From positions 3,764,692 through 3,828,691 of the forward strand of contig VXBA01001255.1 of NCBI GenBank assembly GCA_013399895.1: a stretch of 64,000 nt of DNA. Reading direction: 5' to 3'. This DNA comes from Serilophus lunatus. Taxonomy: Eukaryota > Chordata > Aves > Passeriformes > Eurylaimidae. The translations under genes and the position numbers were made by a program. Positions 10,707-20,900 of this stretch are shown here, piece after piece (the first letter of the stretch is position 1; each line of letters begins with the position of its first letter). The notes beneath the pieces are model-generated. The model had not been told where the DNA came from. It saw only the letters and a program-made list of their open reading frames with translations, and ran no database searches.

Positions 10707-12809
10707 TTTTTACAGATCCTTAAAATCAACAGTGGGATCTTAGAGAAAATCAATCTGCAAACTGTTTGGTGCTGTCATAACTACAAACCCTCGAATGTCC
10801 ATTATTTTGGGAAAGAAAACACTGCTTCAGGTGACTAAACATTGTCCTAGCCATCACCTTTAAAGCAGTGGAGTAGGTGATATGAAAGCATATGTCTTTA
10901 AAAGCATTATTAAATTGAGAGTATAAATGAAAGTATGCTGCAGAAAGAACTGTACCCTCAGCTTTAACCTCCAAACAACACTTTAAAGGCAAATGTCCAG
11001 CCCTTGCTTTGTTCATAATATGCCATGCATTCAATCTTGCTTAAAAAAATACCAAAAAATCAAGTGTGGAATAGAAATAAGTAAAAATCGTTCCTTTTCA
11101 GAAAGCAGTGCCATACAACACTCACTTGCTAATTGCCATTCAGCCCAAGTCTAAGCTCTGCTTTCAGAAAGGCTTCTTTGCCACTCCTGCTCCTGTTCTG
11201 CAGCTGAGTCACAGAGTTCACAGAGCCTTGCTGCTCTGCAAAACAGTCATTTCAGTGCCCAAATGCATCTTATTTGGTCTTCCAGTTATTTAAAAACAAC
11301 TGCAGAGACATCAGAGTACTCTGGCCCCACTCCTTCTAAGATTTGCGCTTCTGCCTTGCTGTACCCTTCGCACTCTCACTGATGTTAATTGTGTGTGGTT
11401 TAGTGTGTCCCACCAGACCTGGCAGAATCTCACCTTTTATTCTGGGTATTTCTTTTTCAGCAGGACTAAAATCGGGTTAAGAAAATAGAGCCTGGTTAGT
11501 AGAGTTTATCCTTTAAAGGCAGGAGGAAAGAATTTTCTTTCACTCAGTGGGACTCCCCACAGCTCAGACCCAGAACCGATTCTGACAGTTCTGACTTTTT
11601 TAATACCTGTGCTTAGACCAAATTTTCATCCCCAGGAGGCAGCCACAGATACTTAGGGAATAATAATGACAGAGTCACAGAGTCAGCCCTTCCCCAAACT
11701 GCTTGCATTCATATGAAAGGAGAATGAATTACTGTACCTCTTAGCTAGCCAGCCACAGCTCTCATTTGGCATGTACAAATGCTGAGGAAAACAATTTCTG
11801 AGTGAGCAAACTTACCATCTGAAAGACAGACAGTCCCTCAAAACAGATTTCTTCTGCTGCAGTGAAGCTCTGCATTGCAGAGGCAGAAGCAGAATTTGGC
11901 CCACATATTCAAAAGGTAGTTCTGGCTTTTGGCTCATGCTTTGTTATGTAAGAAAAAGAAAAGTAAGTGTTCTTGTAATTGCTCAATTTCCAGGTGATTT
12001 CTGTTAATCATACCAAGCATTTTTATAGCTTTTCCCACTGAAAGTGCTTACAAAACTAAAGTTTTCTCCTTCAGCTAAAAAGGTGTTAGGAACTCTACTA
12101 AGAGGGAAAACAATGAGGTGGCTGAAACAGGAGATGTGCTCAACAACACCCCACACTCCTCTGGGACCACTGATGCTGAGGCCCCGTGTCCAACGCTGCC
12201 GAGGAGGAGCTGGGAGCAGAGTCCAGCTTGTCCAACTCCCGTCTTCTATATTTGTTAGCAGCCTGGTCTGTTATAATGTAATTACTGCGGGCTGATCTGA
12301 TTCCTGCATTTCACATCATGGCAAGATGACATCAAGAGTTATTATTTTCTTCATTAGGAATCGCTTTCATTATCTGTTTTGTTCTGAGAAAGCAGTTTGC
12401 CAGGGCTCTTCAGGGAGCACCACCCACAAAGCCCCCTCTTCCCTCCCTGTGTCAGGTGAGGACATCCCCTCTGCTGTAGCTGTTTGCCACCACTGTCGTG
12501 TCTGATATGTGCATGGTAAATCCCAAGTGTGACTGTGGTCCCTCAAGCGCTCTGTGCAAGTTATAACTGAAAAAAAACGATTTTCATGGTATGTTCAGCA
12601 TGTAACCCAGTGGTGTCCCCACTATTTCATAGGCACTTAGATCCCACAGCTAATCACACATTGGCCCAATTATTACAGAGCATTACAAGCAAGGCCAAAG
12701 CTCTTGATAATAATTGCAGGCAAGTCACATCAACCTCCTGCTGCTCCTGTGATGTTGCTCCTGATCATCCTCCGTGCTGACAGCACTGTGCTCAGTTACC
12801 TCTGGCATT
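10707..12809. other. Intergenic, nothing recognised
   Basis: I see no coding exon, RNA gene or clear repeat in this stretch. Open frames are short and lack family features. Confidence 0.5.
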
Positions 12810-13640
12810 CATTTCTATTCCACTTTGGAAGGGAGACCTGCCCTGCAGGAAGACCTGGATAGGCTGGAAAAATGGACTGACAAGAGCTTTGTGAAGTTCA
12901 TCAAGGTCAAGTGTAAGGTCTTGCAACTGGAAAAACATAATCCAGAAGTGCAGCACAGGCTGGTATCCAACTGGCTGGGGAGCAGCTCTGTGGAAAGAGG
13001 TCTGGGCTTCCTGGTGGACAAACATCATGAGTGAACAGGATGCTGCAGTGGCAGAAATAACCAACAGGATTCCGGGCTGCATCAACCAGGGCATTGCCAG
13101 CACAGATAAAGAAGTATTTGTCCCACTCAGTACTTGCCAGGCTGCACCTGGAATACTGTGTTCAGTTTTGGTCCCTGCTATACATAAGGCATGGACAAAC
13201 TGGATAGAGGACAGAGAAGGGCCACAAAGATGATCAAGTATTTGAGAAACTTGCCATAAGAGGAATGGCTGAGAAGCGGCTTATTCAGAAAAGAAGGTTC
13301 AGGGAAGACCTTATCACCATGTTCCAGTATTTAAAGGGTGGCTACAAAGATTCCTTTTTACAAGGAATCCCATGGAACAGACAAAGGCTAATGGATACAA
13401 GTCACTTCTGGGAAATTCCAGTTAGACACAACAGTAAAATGTTTCACAATAAGAACCATCAGCCATTGGAATAATCTCCCCAGGGAAGTAGTAGATTCCA
13501 CAACGCTGGACAATTTTAAGATTCAGCTGGATAGGATGCTGGGCAATCCTGTGTAGTTGTATGCTTTTGTCAAGAAAGGTTGGACCAGGTGATCCTTGAG
13601 GTCCCCTTCCAACCTGGTATTCTATGGCTCTATGATGTTT
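12810..13640 (+). mobile_element. CR1 LINE, long 3' portion
   Basis: The order of segments matches a CR1 3' region: GGGAGACCTGCCCTGCAGGA with GACCTGGATAGGCTGG, then GCACCTGGAATACTGTGTTC, GAGAAGGGCCACAAAGATGA, a GTTGGACCAGGTGATCCTTG tail, and terminal octamers ATTCTATGGCTCTATGATG. Many substitutions and small indels suggest an old copy. The open frames crossing it are repeat-derived. Confidence 0.88.
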
Positions 13641-15380
13641 TTCCTTTACTGCAGCCAGACCTGTTATTTTTTTGGTTTAGAATGAATTTTACTGCTGCCA
13701 TTTCCTGCCCTTTCTTTTTGCACTGTCCTGAGGCATGGAAAGTCCCAAATGAGTGACACTTGAAAACCAAAACATGCATCTTAAGAAAACGGCAAGAAAA
13801 CTTCATGCCAGTTCACATGCTTATAAAGTTCTGTCTCCAGTGAGATACTTGCTTTTGCTTTTCATTGTAATCTGTCAGTATACTCCAGTGTAGTCTATAA
13901 TTTCAATTAGTGTAATTTCAAAAGACTGTTCAGACTGGTAGCATTGTTTGATTCAGCAGTCCTTGGGGACTGAAGTGACCATCCGGCCAAGTTTAATAGA
14001 AATATGGATGTTTTAAGCCACAAAGAAAGTCTCTTTTTCTTCTTTTTTTTTTTTTTTTTCTGAGAGGTGTGAATGACAGAGAAGTATTTCTTCATTTTTT
14101 ACTGGTATCAGTTCTTCCTAAGCATGAAGATTATTGGGCTAATCTTGGGGACAGAGGAACGAAGTGCAGGGAGGCAATGAATGTTGCATGATCGTGATTG
14201 CCCTGTCGCTGTGTACAAGTGTCCCTACTCTGATATGCAATGCTGGGCAATCTGGCAGATAGATTTCCTGAAATCCCATATAATCCCACCTGATTTCCCC
14301 TCTTGCTTTAAGAGCAGCCTCTGATAAAGTCAGTTTCTACTCAAGTTGCCACTGAGGGCTGGAGGGTCATTTGAGGCAGGAAGAGTCTTTCCTCTGACCT
14401 TGGTGTGTGGCACCTAAACCACCTGGAGAATACTCAGCAACCCTTGGATGTGCTGTTTGCTTTTCTTTTGAGAATGCTTATCAGGGAACAATAGTTTGGC
14501 AGACAGGATCCTAGAGTTAAATACAGATGATTTAACCTGAAATTCTGTCACAGCCAGGCTCCAAATGCCTTTAAGGCAAAATAGCTGTGCCTCAGTTACC
14601 TCTCTGTGAACAGAGATAATTATTCCCTGCTGTACAGAACGTGTAAGAATAAAATCCATCACTGGTTTTATACACTTTAATAATAAGTACAACAATGTAG
14701 GCACTAAAATAGACCAGATTAATTTATTTTTGGTGAAAGTTTAATTGCACAGTACTGGGAACACCTGAGATCATGTCTGAGGAGCAGCATAACTGCAGCA
14801 GTCTTGAGGATGAAGGATGTCTTCCCATATTGACAGAGACATGAGAGTAAGGGGAAAAAAGCTAAAGAAGAAAAGGGGAGAACACCTTGTATAGAAAAGA
14901 AAGAGGAGAAAAGACAAATGAAAGTGAGAATAGATTAGAAGTGGGACATGAAGGGAGAGCAAATTTTTAGCATCAAATTTCATCATTTTGCATACATTTC
15001 AGAGCCACTTTCTGAAATTGTATGAAACAAGGTTGCCTAACTGATGTCCCAGGAGAATTTTCATTTTATCAGAGAAAATACAGAAAGCACCTGCACACAT
15101 TTCCTGCTGCTGGACTGTGAACACCTGGCCCAAGACGTGGGTGTGCCTGCTGCTGAGAAGCACTGGGAGGACAAGTCAGGAGAAGTCCAAGGCTGCTCAG
15201 GCACAGAGTAATGAGTATAACATGAAGATTTTTTTTGATATTAACATCTCAGGAAAGTACTGTAGCTCTCTTTAGGTAGTATTTTGTACCTCTTAATAAT
15301 TCTTTCTCCTTTTTGCATCAGTGAGAGTAATATATGCTACAGGGATTGCCAAGGAACACATGGAGTTCCTGGTGCCACCG
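13641..15380. other. Intergenic, nothing recognised
   Basis: No gene is recognised. It includes a poly-T run near 14040-14059 and purine-rich stretches at about 14850-14930. Confidence 0.5.
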
Positions 15381-15384
15381 TGGG

Positions 15385-15683
15385 TAATTATGGCCACGAA
15401 GGTGCTCGGAGGGCTGGAGCACCTCAGCTCTGTAGTCAGAGAATTGGGGTTTATTCATCTTGGAGAAGAGAAGGGTCTTGGAAGTCCTTGTACCTAAAGG
15501 TACCTAACAGTACGAGAGAGCTGGGGGAGGCACTTTTTACACGGGCATGGAGTGCTAGGACAAGGGGGTATGGCTTCAAACTGAGAGAAGGCAGGTTTAC
15601 ATTAAATGATGGGAAGAAATTCTCTACTGGGAGTGTAGTGAGGTACTGGCACAGGCTGCCCAGAGAAGTTGTGGATGGTCCGT
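15385..15683 (+). mobile_element. CR1 LINE, left part of a split copy
   Basis: CR1 landmarks are present: GGAGGGCTGGAGCACCTC, CTTGGAGAAGAGAAGG, GGACAAGGGGGTATGGCTTC and CACAGGCTGCCCAGAGAAG, then GTGGATGGTCC. The copy breaks off where the consensus would continue CATCCCTGGA. The missing remainder resumes at about 15984. Confidence 0.8.
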
Positions 15684-15980
15684 TGTCACTGAAATTGGGT
15701 AATAAAACTCCTTAACACCGATGTGGCATTAAGGAGCAGGCATTTCTCTATTACACCACAGATACCCGCAGAGGAACTGCCGGCTGCATACCCGGCTAAG
15801 GATGGTGTGTGTTTATTAGCCAGGAATATACGCAGTCATCAGAAAACTGTTACATGTTTCTCAACAATTTATTCGTTTTGGCGGCCACAGAGCCCCTAAA
15901 CTGAATTGGGCTGACTTTTTACCGGGCTCCCAACTTTCCATTACAGAGTTTAATTAACTGGCACGTCTGTGTAATTTGCA
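15684..15980 (-). mobile_element. LTR-like insertion within a CR1
   Basis: About 297 bases separate two parts of one CR1. They begin TGTCACTGAAATTGGG and end GTGTAATTTGCA, so they carry TG...CA ends. On the minus strand they contain AATAAA-type signals (about 15812 and 15868) and a CTCTGTGGCCGCC segment, which suits an LTR read leftward. No clean target-site duplication is visible, so the exact limits and the class are uncertain. Confidence 0.4.
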
Positions 15981-15983
15981 GCA

Positions 15984-16138
15984 TCATCCCTTGAGAGTGT
16001 TCGAGGCCAGGCTGGATGGGGCTCTGAGGAACCTGGACGAGGGGAAGGTGTCCCTGTCCGTGGAAGGGGCGAGATTGGAACGAGGTGATCCTTAAGGTCC
16101 TTTCCAGCCCAAACCACTCTACGATCCTACAACATTTC
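15984..16138 (+). mobile_element. CR1 LINE, right part of the split copy
   Basis: The CR1 resumes with GTGTTCGAGGCCAGGCTGGA and continues through GAGGTGATCCTTAAGGTCC and TTTCCAGCCCAAACCACTC to a degenerate octamer end (CTACGATCCTACAAC). It is colinear with the part ending at about 15683. Confidence 0.85.
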
Positions 16139-16277
16139 ACTGTCCCTCAACAAAGTTTGCCGAAGACGAGGCTGAGAAAAATCACGGGAGCTTTTGAGGA
16201 ATAAAATAAAAGCTTGCTGCCAAAGCCTCCCCCCCAGGTGTAACGCAACCCCCAACGCTCCCGCTCCCGAGGCTGAC

Positions 16278-16518
16278 ATGGCGGCACCGCCCGCCCTCAC
16301 AGCTGCCCGCCCTCACAGCTGCCCGCCCCTCGGGACCGGGATCGGGATCGGGATAGGGGTCGGGATTGGGATTGGGATTGGGATTGGGATCGAGATCGAG
16401 GCTGGGCTGGGCGGGGCTGGAGGCGCCGGGGGCGGTGCTGCCGCTCCGGTCGCCGCCGGTCGTGGAGGCGGAGGGGCCGGGGGCCGGGGTCCGGCAGACG
16501 CGGGGGGCAGCGCTGAGG
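16278..16518 (+). CDS. TDRD1: TDRD1 exon 1: possible in-frame N-terminal extension
   Basis: From the ATG at 16278 (context GACATGG) the frame is open to the donor at 16518. It has 80 complete codons plus one base, which joins exactly in frame to the next exon at 17917, three codons before the conserved-looking ATG at 17925. The encoded extension would begin MAAPPAL, contain a Gly-Ile dipeptide run encoded by the GGGATY array, and then be Gly/Ala-rich. It resembles CpG-island sequence rather than a domain, so it may equally be 5' UTR. Using it gives 928 rather than 845 residues. Confidence 0.4.
16331..16400 (+). repeat. GGGATY hexanucleotide array in the TDRD1 island
   Basis: About ten GGG runs are spaced by three bases (GGGATC, GGGATA, GGGGTC, GGGATT), followed by GAGATC decay units. 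The regular GGG-N3 spacing is that of a potential G-quadruplex on the + strand. Confidence 0.9.
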
Positions 16519-17924
16519 GTGAGTGGGGCCGGGCCGTGGGTTTGGATGGAGGCCGTGGGTGGCTGAGGTTTATTCCGAGTTGATTAAAACAGGTTAATTA
16601 CCATAGCACCTAACGGGACCGTGCAACCCGCGAAGGTGCGTTTGTGGTTAAATTGGGCGCAGCGTCGCTTCAGAGGCTGCGCCGCTTTATTTGCGGGTTC
16701 GTTTTGGTTTATTTCGCCTAGATAATGCGGCGGGGCTTGTAAAATAGCGCTGTTGTGTGTTGACTTGTGGTGCTAAAATTTCATCCGGCAGGTGTTCGTC
16801 CCAGGTCGTGAGGTACCCAGAAATGCAGCCTCGCTTTTTATTACTGAAAACTTTTTAACTTAAACTACGGTGGGGTCACGTCTCTTGTGAGTCCAGCGAG
16901 CTTCTCATGCAGGAGGTGATGGGCACTGTCAGTGTGTCCTCTGCTGAAGGAATTTCCATCACTAATCTGCGGTGTTCATTCGTTCTTGAGATGTGTAACG
17001 CGGGAAGTGCTTTGCTTTCTGTCGTGGAGACCAAGGAGATGAGCAGGAGAGAATTGCCCTTTCAAAATGATGCTTAAATACAGCTCTAATTTGTGAGCCT
17101 GCCTGAACTAATCTTTAAATCCATGCTTTTGCAGTTACCTGGGCTACAGCCACCTCTGGTCAGCCTGACATGAGCCTTTACGTGATGGTGGAGCCACTTC
17201 ACCACGGTGAAGTTGCAGGTTCAAATTTAAGCAGCAGGGCCCCAGGTGCCAATTTCCCGCTGAAAAGCTTTCGGTTTTGGGGCCGAGTTTCTGAAATAAC
17301 TTAAAAAACCCCAGTCTTTTGTAAGCAAATAATCCGGGGGATTTTTGAGAAGTATAGAAATGGTATAGAACATTTTAACTGCAAGACAAGTGCAGTGAGA
17401 GAGTCTGCAACTGGAACAAATTCTTTGTGAGGGAGTGAGTTGCCCACTTCTAAAAACGAGAGTTCCTGGTACATTGATATGGAGGCTTATCTGAGTGTCT
17501 TGTAAGAGTTGTTTGATAAACCAAAAAATCCCAGGAAAACATTTTCAAAAGTAATGAAACTTGTACTGTTTCAGCAACTGTAAAATTGCCTGTTCTGAAA
17601 AATTATTATTTTTTTCTTTGTTCCTGCTGAACAACTTCAATTGAAGCAGATTTATGGATGGAGGATATTAAGGACGTTATTATATAGAGTGGTAAAGAGG
17701 TAAAACTGTTGCTTTAATAGTAACACTGATTGTGTTATTGAATAATTGTAGTGTCAGGGTGAAAGCAAGACGTGAATTTCAACGTATGTCATGGTCCTGG
17801 CACCTCCATTTGCTCAAACCTGCTGGCAGAATAGGAGTAGCCAAGAGCATTGTTTCTTCATACAGAAGTGTGGATGAGTGTTGTTAATTAGATCCCTTTG
17901 CAAAAACTTTTTCTAGAAAGCTCC

Positions 17925-17981
17925 ATGGAGGACAAAACTTCTGAAGGGAACTTGACAGCTGCAGCTGATGGAGGAAATACT
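17925..17981 (+). CDS. TDRD1: TDRD1 coding exon with start codon
   Basis: The exon begins at 17917 after acceptor TTTTTCTAG. ATG is at 17925 (CTCCATGG) and codes 19 residues beginning MEDKTSEG. The donor is GTGAGT and the exon ends in phase 0. Confidence 0.85.
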
Positions 17982-20900
17982 GTGAGTTATTTCACTTTGT
18001 AATTGCCTTGAGTATTCTGAGCATTTTTACATAGCTGAAATGATAAGCATGTATTGCTCATTCTAGAATTTTGAAGTTTTGGCTCTTGTTTTGTCATATT
18101 TTTGTATATCAGAATATTTCTACCTTAACGGGCAGCTTTTTTTCTAATAGAATAACTTCAGGTTTTTCTCCCACAGGACTCACATTGTAATTTGATTAGT
18201 GAGAAGCCAAAGAAATCACAATATTTCTCTAAGAAAGGTTTTTCTTTTTCCTGTGATGAGAGTCTCTTCAGTTCGTTGGTACCACCCTCTAAAAGTACAA
18301 CTTGCCATCATTGTGGTGTGTCCGGTAAGTGCCTGTTGTCCTGTGCTCTGTGGCACACAGTGTTTTTGTCAGTGAAAGCCGAGCAGATTTGTTCAGGAAC
18401 ATCTTAAAATGGATGTATCTTCTTAACTCTCACAGAGGAGTAGACTTCTCACAACATAGTTGGAATAACAGAGCTGATAAGGAGGAGAGCGCATCTTCTT
18501 ATCAAAAGTGGTGGAGCTTTTTGCCTGTGTAAATGAAAGGAGTTTTGGCAGTAATGTCTGATAGCTGTGTGTGAATGCAAGTACCTGTTTGTATGAGCTC
18601 AGAGAGCAGTGGAGATGTTCTGTAAAGCAATTGTCTTAACAGCTGCTGTCCCTTCCAATATCTGTTGCCCTCAGACTTCTTTTTTGTCTTCCTTTCTCTT
18701 GATTTTAGGATCCCTCAGATGTTCACGGTGTAGACAAGTGTACTATTGCTCTGCAGGTTGTCAGAAAAAAGATTGGCCAACACATAAAGTTGTATGTGCT
18801 CCCATTAAACAGAAGTAAGTTCGTTAGAAGTTCTGCTGAAGAATCTGCACAGAACGACAATATCCCTCCCAAGACAACAGAAATGACAGTGGGAAGGCAC
18901 TACTACAGCAAAATATGTTGGTTATTCTTAGGCTAGTACTAAATTCTTTTACAACTATCACAAAACAGCTCTGCTGCTTCAGAAAGGTTACTTGAAAGAT
19001 ATTGTTGGAATTTTTAAGATGTGTTCACCCTGTAGTGTGAGTTAAAGCGTTAGTTTTACTGGGTGAGCAGGCAGTGAGGATACCAGCTTATCACACACTG
19101 TTGATATGAAGGAAGGGAGAAATGGGAGTCTGTCCTCAGCAGTGGCACAGTTAAGGGATTGGATTTACCAGGATCTGAGTATCTGAGCTGACAGTCTAGC
19201 AAGGAGTGATGATGGCAATCCAGGGAATCTGCAGCCAGGTGTACACAAGGGAGGTCCTTTTTTTTTTTTTTTTTTTGGCAAGTTTTACTGCACTGACTGA
19301 GTGTGTGGAAGGAACAGTACGGCAGTCTGGTGTGTATATTATCTGAGTATTGCTTATGTATTGTATTGAAATAATAACATTTTTCAGTTTTATAGTTCTT
19401 AAGGTTGGCTGGGCATTAAGGTGTTAGACTTCCTCTAAGGTGGAAGACTTCCTCTCCATTTTAATCAGATTTAATTTATCAGGAAAAACATGCCAGATGC
19501 TGGAACTAACATATTTGTCAGTCTGCATTTTCTTCGATAAAGGGTTGACAGAAAAGACATACTATGAACACAGCCTTTTATTTCTATTTACAAGTAGACT
19601 GTATTATTAATAGTACTTGTCAGTTTTGTTTCTTCAAAATTAACATCTTTTTGTTTGATTACAGTGCAAGTAGCAGCCCAAGCAAGAAGGGAGTTTGTTC
19701 TAAGGTATGGAATACAATTTCGACTATGTCTTGAGTGATCTGCTGTGAGTGAGGGCCAAAGTGTTTAATTTAACCTGTACAGAAAAAGGAACAAGTTTCT
19801 CATTTTAGAAAGATAAGTGCTTCAAATGGAAAGTTACTGGGGGGGGAAACATTGAGAAATATGTCACTTCTAGAGTCCTTACAAGCAGTGTCGGAGACAG
19901 CTCTGTTTTTGTTTGGAAAACCACTTACGAAAAAGTTAAAAACCAAAACCTATGTGATGTTGCTAGAGCAATATTACAGGAAGGAAACAGATGTAGTGTG
20001 TCCAATTCAGAAGACTTCTGGTGTTTTCTGTGTAGATCATGAGCTGCTGCTTGGAAATTTTATTAGAGAAATACATTTAATGTAGTATTGTACAGTAACA
20101 GATGCAGATGAGCTGTTGTTTCTTTGCTGTAGCAGGAATTAAAGATGACACAATTCTCTGTAAAGTTTGAAGCCTCACTTGATCTCATTTTGAGCCAAGC
20201 ATTTCCTGCAGTCTTCCTATGAACTATTCTGCAGAAGTTGATTCTTCTGTCTTTGTGGTTTCTTGGGATATTTACGGAAGTGAATAAATGTGATGCCTCC
20301 ACCTGTCCTCATGTTTGCACTGTGCAGAACTCCTTTGTCATGTACTTCTTTGAAGTAGCACATTCACCTGTTTAACTTTTTGAAGCAATTTAGAAAGGAG
20401 GCTTCTGTGAGTTCATCCTGCTCCTTTCTGCTGTTGTATGTGCTTTCTGTTTTTAATAAAACTGATCAACTGATGGTGAGGGCCTTTCAAATGGTTGTAC
20501 AGTATGAATAAAACATTTACAGGCAACTTTATTTTCAAAGAATAGAAGAATTTATTTTTTCCTTACTCCTCTTCTGAAGCTCAGGTAAGTTCTGCAGCAT
20601 TTCTATTCATTGCATATTGAGTGATATTTAGTATATTTTGCTATTGTATCATGAGATTTTTTTTCAAGGGAAAATCCAGAAGTGCCTTTGCAAGTAAACA
20701 ATGTGGCAGTTGCAGCAGTAATCTCAATCATCTTGCATTGTCTGTGATATGTTGGTGCAAATGTAAAAGAGGTTTTCCCTTAGGATGTGTCTGAGGTTAT
20801 TCCAGTGTTTTTGGGTGTGTGTTGGGTGGGTTACACAAAATATTTAGACCTTTTTAAAAATGGATGCCAGCAGTTCAAGCAGTAGCTACAATCTCCTCTG

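Larger units (their letters stand above)
16200..16560 (+). promoter_or_regulatory. TDRD1: TDRD1 CpG island promoter and first exon
   Basis: A compact GC-rich, CpG-rich island lies immediately upstream of the first TDRD1 coding exon. It contains a consensus donor (CTGAGG followed by GTGAGTGG) that ends exon 1 at 16518. The transcription start is not resolvable by eye. A ten-run GGG hexamer array (16331-16400) and a well-placed ATG (GCTGACATGG at 16278) lie upstream of the donor. In mammals the TDRD1 promoter is a CpG island regulated by methylation and A-MYB; here a MYB-type core TAACGG is at 16611. Confidence 0.8.

Noticed and set aside
12774..13474. Several open frames on both strands
   Set aside because: They lie within the CR1 copy and are repeat sequence rather than a host gene.
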